From Aestuariibacter sp. A3R04 (GTDB lineage: Bacteria; Pseudomonadota; Gammaproteobacteria; Enterobacterales; Alteromonadaceae): a stretch of 64,000 nt of DNA. Location: positions 469,158 to 533,157 of the forward strand of contig NZ_JAHKQR010000001.1 of assembly GCF_018860805.1 (NCBI RefSeq). Reading direction: 5' to 3'. Positions 47,066 to 59,253 of the stretch are shown here, in pieces. The notes beneath the pieces were generated by a model. The model was not told the DNA's origin. It was given only the letters and a program-made list of their open reading frames with translations, and searched no databases. Positions within the stretch are counted from its first letter, which is position 1, and each line of letters starts with the position of its first letter. The position numbers and the translations under genes are program-made.

Positions 47066-48619
47066 ATGGTGAATAACGCTGAATCAGGCCAAACGCCCAT
47101 CGATGTCCTCGTGGTTGGCGGTGGAATTAATGGTGCTGGTATTGCCCTTGATGCGGTAGGTCGAGGCTTATCTGTAGCACTTTGCGAAAAAGGCGATCTT
47201 GGGGGAGCAACGTCTTCGTCAAGCAGCAAGCTTATTCACGGTGGACTTCGCTACCTTGAGCACTATGAATTTCGCCTGGTAAAAGAAGCTTTGGCAGAAC
47301 GGGAAGTTCTTTTGGCAAAGGCGCCTCATATCATGTGGCCCCTGCGTTTCAGGTTACCCCATCAGAAACATTTGCGTCCTGCCTGGATGATTCGCATCGG
47401 TATGTTCTTATACGACTCCCTGGCTAAGCGAAACGTACTCCCCCGTTCTAAAAAACTGTCCGTTGGTGCTGATAGCCCCCTGTCTGCAGACATTACTACG
47501 TGTTTTGAATATTCAGACGGCTGGGTCGATGATGCCAGACTGGTTGTACTCAATGCGTTGGCCGCTCAGGACAAGGGCGCGCAAATTCACGTGCGCACAG
47601 AAGTTGTCAGTGCTGAAAAAGGCGATAAATACTGGACGGTCGCACTGCGTGATGAACACGGAAAAACCTTTACCGTTAACGCTAAATCCATTGTAAATGC
47701 TGCTGGCCCGTGGGCGATTTCATTTCTGGATCGGGTATCGGGAATTAAAAATCCAAATGCAATGCGTTTGGTAAAAGGCAGCCATTTCATTGTACCTAAG
47801 CTTTATGACACAGATGAAGCGTATATCCTTCAAAACGAAGACGGTCGGATAGTCTTTGTTATTCCGTACGAAGATGACTTTTCGTTGGTGGGGACTACTG
47901 ATGAAAATTACACTGGCGATCCCCGTGCTGCGAGTATTTCTAAGCAAGAGACAGATTATCTGGTGGATATTGTAAATCAATATTTTAAAACGAAAATCAC
48001 CGCTCAGGATATTGTTCATACATACAGCGGTGTGAGGCCGTTGCTCGAAGAGAAAAATGCGTCTGCGCAGGAACTTACCCGTGACTACAAAGTGGAATTA
48101 AAGGGGAGAGCGGGTGAGCCCGCGTTGTTGAATATTTTTGGCGGCAAGATAACTACCTATAGAAAATTGGCAGAACACGCAGTGAATAAGCTCTGTGATG
48201 TCTTTTCTGATACTGGTGATGCCTGGACCAAGGACGTACCGCTACCAGGTGGCGAGTTTGCCGATAAAAAGCAATTTGGCGAGGAACTTACTACACAATT
48301 TCCATGGTTGAGCGCTAGTCAGATCCAGCGTTTCGTACGCCAGTACGGAAAGTTGTGCTATGTGTTCCTCCAGGGCAAAAGGTCGTTGTCTGATTTAGGG
48401 CAGGAATTTGGCAGTGGTATGCACCAGGCGGAGGTGGACTACCTTATTGAGCATGAATGGGCGCGCACCCTCGAAGATGTGATTTGGCGTCGTACAAAAC
48501 TCGGGCTGAGGTTGTCAGACACAGAAAAAGCTAAACTTGAGCAATATATTACGCAAAGAGTGGCCAAACTAGCCTGTGAATCAGACGATTGGATTTCAGG
48601 TGTCAAAGTTGCTTCCTGA
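47066..48619 (+). CDS. glpD: Aerobic glycerol-3-phosphate dehydrogenase
   Basis: A membrane-associated FAD enzyme that oxidises glycerol 3-phosphate to dihydroxyacetone phosphate and reduces quinone. The N-terminal FAD motif VVGGGINGAGIALDAVGRGL and the TSSSSSKLIHGGLRYLEHYEF block are diagnostic (key: GGGINGAG, KLIHGGLRYLE). Length 517 aa is normal. It completes the glycerol module with glpK. Its 3' end overlaps the convergent AraC regulator gene by 17 nt. Confidence 0.96.
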   Translation: MVNNAESGQTPIDVLVVGGGINGAGIALDAVGRGLSVALCEKGDLGGATSSSSSKLIHGGLRYLEHYEFRLVKEALAEREVLLAKAPHIMWPLRFRLPHQKHLRPAWMIRIGMFLYDSLAKRNVLPRSKKLSVGADSPLSADITTCFEYSDGWVDDARLVVLNALAAQDKGAQIHVRTEVVSAEKGDKYWTVALRDEHGKTFTVNAKSIVNAAGPWAISFLDRVSGIKNPNAMRLVKGSHFIVPKLYDTDEAYILQNEDGRIVFVIPYEDDFSLVGTTDENYTGDPRAASISKQETDYLVDIVNQYFKTKITAQDIVHTYSGVRPLLEEKNASAQELTRDYKVELKGRAGEPALLNIFGGKITTYRKLAEHAVNKLCDVFSDTGDAWTKDVPLPGGEFADKKQFGEELTTQFPWLSASQIQRFVRQYGKLCYVFLQGKRSLSDLGQEFGSGMHQAEVDYLIEHEWARTLEDVIWRRTKLGLRLSDTEKAKLEQYITQRVAKLACESDDWISGVKVAS

Positions 48620-49427
48620 AAGCCGAAGGTGATCTTCCCACAGATTTACTAAAGCGCTTAGAAAAATTGAACACATTCGGATACCCCACGTACTGGCCAA
48701 TATGAGAAATTGGCCAGTTTGTGTTTAGCAATAACTTTTTCGCTCGTTCCATTCTCAAATGGATGAGCTGTTGAACCGGACTTCTTCCAAACTGTGCCAA
48801 ACATAGCCTGTGCAGGTGAGGCGCCGAGTAATGGACTCGGTCGCACATGGCTTTCACCGTCCAGGGCAATTGCAGTTGGTTGTCTATGGTAGCAAAGAGT
48901 TGGCTTAATCTGTTGGGTTGACGGTGAGCGTTTGAAGATAATACGGTGTTGCTCAGGTGTTTTTCAATTAGTGGCATCACCGCAGCGCGCATTGTCGCTT
49001 GCTGTTCCTGATATAAGATCTCCATGGCGTGATGAACCACCTGAAGGTCACAATGTTCGACAACCGGGGTCTCAGCGTCATGTACCGCATACCACCTTGG
49101 TGTATCAGACAGATTCAACCAAATGATATCCCATCTTGGGGCCGCAATTTCCACTTCAAAGGGCGCGTTGGCTTTCAACACCGCCAACGAATTTTGCGAC
49201 AAGGTAAAGTCGCCGTCTGGTGTACGTACTACGCCCGCTCCACTAAGCGTATAAAACAGGGTATGGTTGGCGGGGAAGACTCTTCCTACTCGGTATTCTC
49301 CTGATAAATTTGAACAACCAGCCAATTCAATATCGAGATGCCTGATTTCAGGCGCATTTACCCTATCAATAAAGCGCTCTATGCAGTCAGGCCCAATATT
49401 TACAATGTCTAAAAATGTTGTTGTCAA
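48603..49427 (-). CDS. AraC-family transcriptional regulator
   Basis: A ligand-responsive regulator: an N-terminal cupin-like sensor domain (HTLFYTLSGAGVVRTPDGDF region, about residues 50-130) and a C-terminal AraC double helix-turn-helix (MCDRVHYSAPHLHRLC, then ISHIGQYVGYPNVFNFSKRF and GRSPSAFR). It is divergent from the beta-galactosidase and likely controls it. The start is uncertain: the frame reaches a TTG at 49505, but TTG 49427 gives a usual length of 274 aa and leaves room for the divergent promoter. Confidence 0.85.
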   Translation of the reverse strand: MTTTFLDIVNIGPDCIERFIDRVNAPEIRHLDIELAGCSNLSGEYRVGRVFPANHTLFYTLSGAGVVRTPDGDFTLSQNSLAVLKANAPFEVEIAAPRWDIIWLNLSDTPRWYAVHDAETPVVEHCDLQVVHHAMEILYQEQQATMRAAVMPLIEKHLSNTVLSSNAHRQPNRLSQLFATIDNQLQLPWTVKAMCDRVHYSAPHLHRLCLAQFGRSPVQQLIHLRMERAKKLLLNTNWPISHIGQYVGYPNVFNFSKRFSKSVGRSPSAFRKQL

Positions 49428-49475
49428 AATGTAATATGATATTTTTGGATAAATAAAAGAGAGCTTTGAGCATAA

Positions 49476-52634
<3,159 letters not shown>

Positions 52635-52731
52635 AGGCTAGGTCATGCGGGTTATAAATGCGCATGGCAGTATAATCGCTATGATCGTCACTGATTACTA
52701 CGCCAGTGTCAAAGCGGGGCCCAGGTATACA

Positions 52732-53733
52732 TTAGCGTCGAACGAGAGAATTTCGTTTTATTAACGTGGGGGTGTACTTAAACATGATGCCTGGCTCTGG
52801 CTTTTTGCCATTGGCGTAGCGAAGCGCAAGCTCTGCTGCTTTTGCCGCCATCATTTCTATCGGGTAGCGCAACGTCGTGAGTTTCGGGCGACAATATTTA
52901 GCCAGGAGAACATCGTCGTAGCCCAGCACTGACACTTGCTCTGGTACGGCTATTCCCTGATCTTGCATCATGGTCATGGCCCCCGAAGCCATGGCATCAT
53001 TGTAGGCCAGTACAGCGGTAAATTTTGCCCCTGTGGCCAACAGGTTTTGCATGGCTTGTTCGCCGCCTTCCTGATCCGGTGTGGCGTATTCAACCTGGGT
53101 TTCCGGCAGTGAAAGACCTGCATTGGAAATGGCGTTTCGAATGCCTTCAAGACGTTGGTTGGGATCATCAATGCGGTATTGACTGCTAATAACGGCTAAA
53201 TTGATATGGCCCTGCGATATGGCATATTCTGCCATCAAGCGTCCGCCGGCGACATTGTCTAGCCATACACAGCGGTTGGCAATGGCGGGAATAAAGCGGT
53301 TAATTAAGACAAAACCGGGAATTTGGCTGGCGAAGTCGATAAGTGTGTCGTCGTCCAGGGCTTTACTGTGAACGACCATGGCCTCAACCCGATATTCCAT
53401 AAGGGTTTCTATGGCTCTGCGCTCGGTTTCTTTTTCGATAGAGCCCGCGCTTAGGAGGATTTGAATATTCTTGCGGCGCGTGACTGATTCTACGCCATGG
53501 GCCAGCATAGCAAAAAACGGGTCGTGCAATTCGGCAAGTACAACCCCCAGTGCTGTGTTTTTTTGCGTTACCAGTGCACGGGCATTCGCATTAGGACGAT
53601 AGCCCATTTCCGCCATGATTTGCTTCACGCGCTGGCGAGTTTTTTCACCTACTTTGGGGCCGTCGTTTACGACCCGGGACACGGTGGCAAGTGAGACACC
53701 TGCGGCCTCGGCGATATCTTTAATGGTAGCCAT
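52732..53733 (-). CDS. LacI/GalR-family transcriptional regulator
   Basis: A repressor with the canonical LacI headpiece, ATIKDIAEAAGVSLATVSRV, then the hinge region (NANARALVTQ) and a periplasmic-binding-protein-like sensor domain. It is divergent from galM, with a palindrome GGAAAACGTATACC between them, and related palindromes lie before galT and before the TonB receptor operon. It is therefore the best candidate for a galactose-utilisation repressor (GalR-like). The start at 53733 begins the headpiece; the longer frame is rejected. Confidence 0.93.
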   Translation of the reverse strand: MATIKDIAEAAGVSLATVSRVVNDGPKVGEKTRQRVKQIMAEMGYRPNANARALVTQKNTALGVVLAELHDPFFAMLAHGVESVTRRKNIQILLSAGSIEKETERRAIETLMEYRVEAMVVHSKALDDDTLIDFASQIPGFVLINRFIPAIANRCVWLDNVAGGRLMAEYAISQGHINLAVISSQYRIDDPNQRLEGIRNAISNAGLSLPETQVEYATPDQEGGEQAMQNLLATGAKFTAVLAYNDAMASGAMTMMQDQGIAVPEQVSVLGYDDVLLAKYCRPKLTTLRYPIEMMAAKAAELALRYANGKKPEPGIMFKYTPTLIKRNSLVRR

Positions 53734-53874
53734 GACTGAGATACTTCTGATTATATTGTAACAGCGAATTCCTGCGGTCTTAGGGCCGCATGGCAACGTT
53801 TTGCGTGTACTGTACCCATTATTGAGACGCTAATCCACGACTATTCCCAAGGGATAAAAAAATAAGATAAGCGG

Positions 53875-53901
53875 TAAAATAAATTCAGGAAAACGTATAC
53901 C
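53875..53901 (+). promoter_or_regulatory. galM -10 element and LacI/GalR-type operator
   Basis: A -10-like TAAAAT (53875-53880) is followed 7 nt later by GGAAAACGTATACC (53888-53901), a 14-mer palindrome with central CG that resembles the sites at 44295 and 55086. No good -35 was seen. The site lies in the galM/regulator divergent region, so it can also serve autoregulation. Confidence 0.5.
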
Positions 53902-53979
53902 CTTGCGCTACTATACTATACCAGTTGTAATTAAATTGTACCTATCTTGTAATTTTGAAAATGCCGGGAACAGTTAACT

Positions 53980-55002
53980 ATGAATATTCAAAAAAGGCTT
54001 TTTGGCGAAGCCGATGGCAAGGCGGTTTACTTGTATCGTTTGAGCAATGGCAAGGGTATAGATGTGGAAATACTCACTTTTGGCGGTATTATCCACAGTC
54101 TACAGGTACCTGATAGCAGCGGTGCGCTGCACCAGTGCGTTCAGCAATACAGTAGCCTTGAAGGCTACATCAGTGACCCAAGCTACCGAGGCGCATTAGT
54201 GGGGCGGTATGCCAATCGCATAGGCAAGGGGCAATTTTCATTGGACGGCATCACTTATCACCTCGATCAAAATGGCGGTGAGCACTGCTTGCACGGCGGT
54301 GAACAGGGTTTTCACAAAAAGGTATGGCAGGCGGAGGAAGTATCCAGCGGCAATGCGGCCGGTATCAGACTAACCCATACCAGTGCCGATGGTGAGAGCG
54401 GTTTTCCGGGTAATGTGAACGTAGAGGCCACATACTGGTTGGATGAAAACAATGATCTTACTCTCACGCTGCATGCGACAACAGATAAGGCCACGCCCTT
54501 CAGCATGACACAGCATGCATACTTTACCTTAAGTCGGGACCCATCGGTTAAATCAACGACATTGTACCTCAATGCCGATGCCATCACAGAAGTCGACAGT
54601 TCCTTGTGCCCTACTGGTAAAACCATAGCCGTTGCAAACACGCCATTTGATTTTCGGACACCGAGCAAGATTGCCTCCCGTTGCACTGGGACACATCCTT
54701 TATTTGATGCTGTGGGCGGGTACGATCACAATTTTATTCTAACTGCCTCCTCCTCGTCAGATAAACCTGCAGCGCAGGCCTCTGCTGATGACACAGGCAT
54801 TGTCATGTCGCTATACACAGATTTACCCGGGTTGCAGTGCTATACTGGAAATTTACAGGGCGAAGAGCAATTAGGCGCGTTTTGCCTTGAGCCACAACAT
54901 TTTCCCGACGCCCCAAATCAAGAGGATTTTCCCAGTCCAATTATTACGCCACACAAGCCTTACAAGGCCGTTATACGCTATCATTTTGAGGTTGCTAAGT
55001 AA
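53980..55002 (+). CDS. galM: Aldose 1-epimerase (galactose mutarotase)
   Basis: Interconverts alpha- and beta-galactose, supplying the alpha anomer to GalK after beta-galactosidase action. Family motifs are present: GRYANRIGKGQFSL, NGGEHCLHGGEQGFHKKVW (in part: the catalytic-region histidine in HCLHGG), MTQHAYFTL and the C-terminal CLEPQHFPDAPN with the catalytic-base glutamate. Length 340 aa is typical. It begins the galM-galT-galK group. Confidence 0.94.
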   Translation: MNIQKRLFGEADGKAVYLYRLSNGKGIDVEILTFGGIIHSLQVPDSSGALHQCVQQYSSLEGYISDPSYRGALVGRYANRIGKGQFSLDGITYHLDQNGGEHCLHGGEQGFHKKVWQAEEVSSGNAAGIRLTHTSADGESGFPGNVNVEATYWLDENNDLTLTLHATTDKATPFSMTQHAYFTLSRDPSVKSTTLYLNADAITEVDSSLCPTGKTIAVANTPFDFRTPSKIASRCTGTHPLFDAVGGYDHNFILTASSSSDKPAAQASADDTGIVMSLYTDLPGLQCYTGNLQGEEQLGAFCLEPQHFPDAPNQEDFPSPIITPHKPYKAVIRYHFEVAK

Positions 55003-55046
55003 GTAACACAGCGTATTCTTGCTGTTAACAAATAATTTTCTTTTTT

Positions 55047-55064
55047 GCGGGAATTGATTCCCGC
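55047..55064. repeat. Inverted repeat between galM and galT
   Basis: GCGGGAAT and ATTCCCGC around TG form a compact hairpin about 45 nt after galM. It is preceded by, not followed by, a T-run on the plus strand, so it is not a classical terminator. It overlaps the predicted -35 of the galT promoter. A second small hairpin, ATTCCGT/ACGGAAT (55104-55121), lies in the galT leader. Confidence 0.45.
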
Positions 55065-55099
55065 TAAAGCTTGCTATAAGATTAGGGTAAACGTTTAAC
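55054..55099 (+). promoter_or_regulatory. galT promoter and LacI/GalR-type operator
   Basis: TTGATT (55054-55059), 17-nt spacer, TAAGAT (55077-55082) is a good sigma-70-like promoter. The palindrome GGTAAACGTTTAAC (55086-55099) begins 3 nt after the -10, so a bound repressor would block open-complex formation. It shares the central AAACGTTT with the other two sites. Confidence 0.6.
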
Positions 55100-55139
55100 C
55101 TACATTCCGTAAACACGGAATCAGCTCGTGAGAAATACT

Positions 55140-56195
55140 ATGGGTACGCCTTTTGATCCGACAAACGATCCGCATCGTCGCTATAACCCGATGATTGGAG
55201 AATGGGTGCTGGTTTCGCCGCATCGCGCGAAACGTCCTTGGCAAGGGCAATCTGAGCCGCCCTCAGAAGAACAGAAGCCCGCCTACGACCCATCGTGTTA
55301 TTTGTGTGCAGGTAACACTCGTGTAAACGGTGAAGTTAATCCGCAGTATACTGGCACATTTGTCTTTGAAAATGATTTCGCGGCTCTGAAAAAAGACACA
55401 GTTGAAGCTAAAGAAGAAGATGAACTCTTCCATTTCGAAGCTGAGCAGGGCTGTAGCCGTGTAATTTGCTTTTCTCCGGATCACAGTAAAACGCTGCCGG
55501 AGCTCACAGATGAAGAGCGCTTAGCTGTCGTTGAGTGTTGGAAAGAACAAACGGCAGATTTAGGGCAAACTTATCGTTGGGTGCAGGTATTTGAGAACAA
55601 GGGCGCTATGATGGGCTGTTCCAACCCTCATCCTCACGGACAAGTGTGGGCACAAAAACACTTGCCCACAGAGCCAACAAAAAAACTGGCGCACTTTAGT
55701 GCGTATTATGAGAAGCACAATCGCACCATGTTGTTGGATTACGCTCAGCGCGAAGTGGAAAAGCAAACCCGTGTGGTGTGCAGCAACGACGATTGGGTTG
55801 TAGTCGTGCCGTATTGGGCTGCCTGGCCGTTTGAAACCTTGTTATTACCTCGTTTTGCGGTTAAATCATTGGCGGAACTGACTGATGCACAGTCGTTGTC
55901 GTTAGCACAAATTGTCGGTGACATTACCACCCGTTACGATAACTTGTTTGAAACATCTTTCCCTTACTCCATGGGCTGGCACAGTGCGCCTTTTGACGAT
56001 GACAGTCATGATGAGTGGCAATTGCACGCACACTTCTATCCACCCTTGTTGCGTTCTGCCAGCGTCAGAAAATTCATGGTGGGTTACGAGTTGATGGCTG
56101 AGACCCAGCGTGACCTGACGCCAGAGCAAGCAGCAGACAGGCTAAAAGCACTGCCAGTGGTTCACTATAAAAAAAGTGGTAGCAACAATGGATAA
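55140..56195 (+). CDS. galT: Galactose-1-phosphate uridylyltransferase
   Basis: The Leloir enzyme that exchanges UMP between UDP-glucose and galactose 1-phosphate. The active-site NPHPHGQVW has the nucleophilic His166 at the same number as in E. coli; zinc ligands include CYLC. The N-terminus DPHRRYNP...[13 protein letters not shown] matches E. coli closely. ATG 55140 gives the usual length; a GTG 12 nt upstream is also possible. Its end overlaps galK by 8 nt. Confidence 0.96.
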   Translation: MGTPFDPTNDPHRRYNPMIGEWVLVSPHRAKRPWQGQSEPPSEEQKPAYDPSCYLCAGNTRVNGEVNPQYTGTFVFENDFAALKKDTVEAKEEDELFHFEAEQGCSRVICFSPDHSKTLPELTDEERLAVVECWKEQTADLGQTYRWVQVFENKGAMMGCSNPHPHGQVWAQKHLPTEPTKKLAHFSAYYEKHNRTMLLDYAQREVEKQTRVVCSNDDWVVVVPYWAAWPFETLLLPRFAVKSLAELTDAQSLSLAQIVGDITTRYDNLFETSFPYSMGWHSAPFDDDSHDEWQLHAHFYPPLLRSASVRKFMVGYELMAETQRDLTPEQAADRLKALPVVHYKKSGSNNG

Positions 56196-57327
56196 TTCAA
56201 AGCTGGTTTCTCATTTTAAAGACGCTTTTCAGCGCGAACCTGACTGTGTTGTTCATGCGCCTGGTCGGGTAAACCTGATTGGTGAACACACAGACTATAA
56301 CGAAGGGTTTGTTTTTCCCGCTGCCATTAACTTTGGCACCTGGATTGCGGCAAGTAAACGCAGCGATAGCACTGTTGTGGTTAGGGCGCTTGACTATGAC
56401 AATCAGGTTAATGAGTTCCCCTTAAACGATATTCAGTTTGACGAAACGCAAGGCTGGGCTAACTATATTCGCGGCGTTGCAAAAGTGCTTCTGGCTGACT
56501 TTCCTCAGGTTGGTGGCGCAGAATTAGTGGTAACGGGTAATGTTCCCCAAGGCGCAGGTTTGAGTTCTTCCGCGTCTTTTGAAATTGCTATTTTGAAGGC
56601 CTTCGCAACACTTTATGATTTGCCGCTGGACGGCATTAAAGCGTCGTTGCTGGGACAGAAAGCCGAAAATGAATTTGTTGGTTGCTCATGCGGTATTATG
56701 GACCAGCTGATTTCTGCCATGGGCCATGTTGGCCACGCCATGTTACTCGATTGTCAGTCGTTGTCAGTGAAACACGCTCCGCTGCCGGATTCCCATCAAA
56801 TAGTGATTATCAATTCCAACGTTAAACGCGGGTTGGTAGACAGTGAATACAACTTGCGTCGCGAGCAGTGCGAGCAAGGCGCTGCGGTGATGGGGGTAAG
56901 TTCATTGCGCGGTGCGACCCTCGACATGCTGGAAGAAAAGAAAGCAGACATGCCAGAGGTCGTTTACCGGCGTTGTTTGCACGTATTGACAGAAAATATT
57001 CGTACCTTGGCTGCCAGCGAAGCTCTGAGCAAAGGTGACATTGCTGCGGTAAGTCGCGCCATGGCAGAGTCTCATGTTTCCATGCGAGATGATTTTGAAA
57101 TTACCGTTAAACCTATCGATTATCTGGTTGAAATTATCGGCGAGGTTCTCGGCGAAACCGGCGGTGTGCGCATGACTGGAGGCGGTTTTGGAGGTTGTGT
57201 CGTTGCGCTGGTGCCCTCGGACACGGTGGATGCGGTTAAGCAAGTGGTAGATGAAAAATACCAGTCTGCTACCGGGTATAGCGCCGATATCTACGTGTGT
57301 ACTGCTACCCAGGGCGCATTTGCCTAA
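56188..57327 (+). CDS. galK: Galactokinase
   Basis: Phosphorylates alpha-galactose to galactose 1-phosphate. The galactokinase signature [15 protein letters not shown] is at residues 26-40, the GHMP ATP loop is [16 protein letters not shown] and the C-terminal GHMP motif is [14 protein letters not shown]. Length 379 aa is normal. ATG 56188 overlaps the end of galT, giving coupling. A strong terminator follows, and galE is not in the window. Confidence 0.96.
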   Translation: MDNSKLVSHFKDAFQREPDCVVHAPGRVNLIGEHTDYNEGFVFPAAINFGTWIAASKRSDSTVVVRALDYDNQVNEFPLNDIQFDETQGWANYIRGVAKVLLADFPQVGGAELVVTGNVPQGAGLSSSASFEIAILKAFATLYDLPLDGIKASLLGQKAENEFVGCSCGIMDQLISAMGHVGHAMLLDCQSLSVKHAPLPDSHQIVIINSNVKRGLVDSEYNLRREQCEQGAAVMGVSSLRGATLDMLEEKKADMPEVVYRRCLHVLTENIRTLAASEALSKGDIAAVSRAMAESHVSMRDDFEITVKPIDYLVEIIGEVLGETGGVRMTGGGFGGCVVALVPSDTVDAVKQVVDEKYQSATGYSADIYVCTATQGAFA

Positions 57328-57377
57328 TTGCTTTTAACGTGTCTTGCATGCATGTCTCTCATTTGACGTGCATGTCC

Positions 57378-57414
57378 GGCGCTGTCGGTAGTGTGTGCTG
57401 ACAGCGCCTTTTTT
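57378..57414 (+). terminator. Intrinsic terminator of the galTK transcript
   Basis: GGCGCTGTC (57378-57386) pairs with GACAGCGCC (57400-57408), loop 13 nt, followed by six T residues. It lies 50 nt after the galK stop and isolates ssb from the galactose genes. Confidence 0.9.
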
Positions 57415-57510
57415 GATTTACCGCGCATCACTGATCCAGTGATCGGCTTTTCATGCCAATAGATATCAGGTACTCTCAAAAATGTTTCTACAATGAATGT
57501 GAAAATGTCG

Positions 57511-57538
57511 TTAGTCGGCTCGCATTTTCAGGTATACT
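57511..57538 (+). promoter_or_regulatory. Candidate ssb promoter
   Basis: TTAGTC (57511-57516), 16-nt spacer and TATACT (57533-57538) lie about 90 nt upstream of ssb. The -10 is good and the -35 weak. No LexA box (CTGT-N8-ACAG) was found in the 213 nt between the galK terminator and ssb, and nothing else was recognised there. Confidence 0.4.
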
Positions 57539-57627
57539 AGCCTGCTTATATCCCGACTTAATCAGTTATGCGCACACGCTGTCGGTAGCGATCTGGCGCA
57601 ACAAGTAAAGAATTACAGGAGACATCG

Positions 57628-58179
57628 ATGGCAACGAGAGGCGTCAACAAAGTCATTTTGGTAGGTAATCTGGGCAACGACCCGGAAGTTCGCTACATGC
57701 CGAATGGAAACGCCGTAGCAAACCTGAGTCTGGCCACGAGTGAGAGCTGGAAAGATCAGCAAGGGCAGGTACAGGAACGCACAGAATGGCATCGACTCAC
57801 CATGTATCGGCGTTTGGCAGAAATTGCCGGTGAATACTTGAAAAAGGGTTCACAAATTTATGTTGAGGGTAAACTGCAAACCCGCAAATGGCAGGATCAG
57901 CAAGGTCAGGATCGCTATACCACTGAAATCATTGTCGACCAGATGCAAATGTTGGGCGGCCGTGAAGGTGGTGGCCAGCAAGGCGCTCAGAGCGGTGGTT
58001 ATCAACCACGCCCGCAGGGAAATCAGGGTGGCCAACAAGGTGGTGGCGGTTATCAGCAGCGTCCACAAGGCAATCAGGGCGGCGGCTACAACAACCAAAA
58101 TCAGCCTGCTACTCAAGGTGGTAACAAGCCGCCTATGGCAGAACCAGATTTCGATTTTGATGATGATATTCCGTTCTAG
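57628..58179 (+). CDS. ssb: Single-stranded DNA-binding protein
   Basis: The essential ssDNA-binding protein of replication and repair. The OB-fold occupies about residues 1-110 ([20 protein letters not shown], cited by [11 protein letters not shown], and TEWHRL). A glycine/glutamine-rich linker with imperfect [10 protein letters not shown] repeats follows, and the C-terminal interaction tip is DFDDDIPF. Length 183 aa is normal. AGGAGA precedes the ATG. A strong terminator follows. Confidence 0.97.
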   Translation: MATRGVNKVILVGNLGNDPEVRYMPNGNAVANLSLATSESWKDQQGQVQERTEWHRLTMYRRLAEIAGEYLKKGSQIYVEGKLQTRKWQDQQGQDRYTTEIIVDQMQMLGGREGGGQQGAQSGGYQPRPQGNQGGQQGGGGYQQRPQGNQGGGYNNQNQPATQGGNKPPMAEPDFDFDDDIPF

Positions 58180-58216
58180 AGTTCACCTGAGACATATTCT
58201 GTAAAGAATTCTAATT

Positions 58217-58242
58217 AAGCCCTTATTCATAAGGGCTTTTTT
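58217..58242 (+). terminator. Intrinsic terminator of ssb
   Basis: AAGCCCTTA pairs with TAAGGGCTT around TTCA and is followed by four to six T residues, 37 nt after the ssb stop. Confidence 0.9.
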
Positions 58243-58262
58243 GCTTTTAGGTATTCATTCTA

Positions 58263-58492
58263 TGTAAGGAATTTGCTTATTGTGAAGAGCTTCGAGGAGC
58301 AACGCCTGTTTATTATGGTCGTATTTCTTCGTATAAAGTCAGTGTCAAAAAGCTTATCCGCCCATTTGAGTCAAAGTACCCAGGCGCGACAATTCATGTG
58401 ATTTACGAAGCTGGGTGTCAGCTGGGCCGTGTGTCTATTGGATTTATCGGCTGATAGCAAGTTTAGGCCATTGTTGTTGTGTTGTTGCCTCA
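58263..58492 (+). pseudogene. Remnant of an IS110-family transposase (N-terminal part)
   Basis: Translation in two joined frames resembles the N-terminal DEDD-domain part of IS110-type transposases: KEFAYCEELRGATPVYYGRISS, then IRPFESKYPGATIHVIYEAG (frame 1), then PCVYWIYRLIASLGHCCCVV (frame 2; each quoted piece is a fragment). The break is an 11-nt insertion at 58409-58419, where AGCTGGG is repeated at 58420-58426. There is no start codon, no C-terminal serine domain and no visible element ends. It directly abuts the minus-strand hypothetical gene. It marks past IS activity in this islet. Confidence 0.72.
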
Positions 58493-58493
58493 T

Positions 58494-58862
58494 CTAAAAA
58501 TCGTCCACAAATAGTAATTTACCAGTTGCAAGTTGCCCATCCCAGTCAACGGTCTTAAAGGCGTTACCCTGTTTATTGAAGTGGAGGTGCATTTTTTGGC
58601 TACCTGATTCGAGGACTACTAAATCTTTTTCTTTGGCTACCCAGACGACAGACGACCAACTGTGAAGTTTGGAAATGCCGCCATCTTTGGAAAAGGAGAA
58701 AATATATTCTCGCTCTCTCCAAGTGTAAGACCATGTAGAACCGGCAATTTTTGATTTAAAAGCAACTCTCTCTACTTCTCTGTCGAATTTATCTTTACCG
58801 ACTGCATCAGGCGAAAAATTGAACAGCATCAGAGTTAACAAACTTAAAAAAATGTACTTCAT
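58494..58862 (-). CDS. Small hypothetical exported protein
   Basis: A 122-residue protein with a clear signal peptide (MKYIFLSLLTLMLFNFS) and a mature part rich in tryptophan and charged residues (STWSYTWRERE, HSWSSVVWV). I do not recognise the family; the pattern of short antiparallel strands suggests a small beta-barrel or lipocalin-like fold, which is a guess. It sits between the IS110 remnant and the attC-like sequence, so it may be acquired. Confidence 0.6.
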   Translation of the reverse strand: MKYIFLSLLTLMLFNFSPDAVGKDKFDREVERVAFKSKIAGSTWSYTWREREYIFSFSKDGGISKLHSWSSVVWVAKEKDLVVLESGSQKMHLHFNKQGNAFKTVDWDGQLATGKLLFVDDF

Positions 58863-58890
58863 TTAACTTCCTTGTTTGGCATATAGTTTC

Positions 58891-58980
58891 TAAATAAGGG
58901 CGCAGACACGAGGGTGACAATGCGAAGCAGTCCTAGCGTATGCGTTCCAGCGAACGTAATGAGTGACTTAATTTGTTAGC
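58891..58980 (-). other. Possible degenerate attC-like site downstream of yoeB
   Basis: Read on the minus strand it starts GCTAACAAATTAAG and ends GCGCCCTTATTTA about 90 nt later, a layout similar to integron attC sites (inverse core ...TAAC, core-like ...TTAT). It lies 9 nt after the yoeB stop and before the next gene, where a cassette attC would be. Internally there is a short CGTTC/GAACG hairpin, but the long imperfect stem of a typical attC is not obvious. No integrase is in the window. Tentative. Confidence 0.25.
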
Positions 58981-58989
58981 TGCCACCTA

Positions 58990-59253
58990 CTAGTAATGAT
59001 AACGACACGAAATCACCGTAATGGCTGTATCATCCACGGCATATACTAAACGATTGGTATCATCTATTCTGCGAGACCAGAAACCTGAAAGGTTTTCTTT
59101 AAGGGATTCCGGTTTTCCGATCCCATCAAATGGGGAGCGCTTAACATCGGTAATTAGCATATTGATACGTTTCAAGGTTTTCTTGTCTTGAGTCTGCCAA
59201 TAGACATAACTATTCCAAGCTTCATCAGTCCATGATAATAGCCTGTTACTCAT
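58990..59253 (-). CDS. yoeB: YoeB-family mRNA-interferase toxin
   Basis: A ribosome-dependent endoribonuclease toxin. The sequence follows E. coli YoeB closely: W..EAW..Y.YWQ at the N-terminus, the KPESLKENLSGFWSRRI block, RLVYAV and the C-terminal CRYHY with the catalytic histidine. Length 87 aa. ATG 59253 overlaps the antitoxin stop by 8 nt, giving the coupled expression typical of the pair. Confidence 0.94.
   Translation of the reverse strand: MSNRLLSWTDEAWNSYVYWQTQDKKTLKRINMLITDVKRSPFDGIGKPESLKENLSGFWSRRIDDTNRLVYAVDDTAITVISCRYHY

Noticed and set aside
55047..55064. Hairpin after galM considered as a terminator
   Set aside because: The T-run precedes the stem on the plus strand, and on the minus strand the stem is followed by A residues; listed only as an inverted repeat.
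57955..58135. Tandem repeats in the ssb linker region, considered as a CRISPR-like or regulatory repeat
   Set aside because: The repeats are imperfect, in frame, and encode the glycine/glutamine-rich SSB linker.
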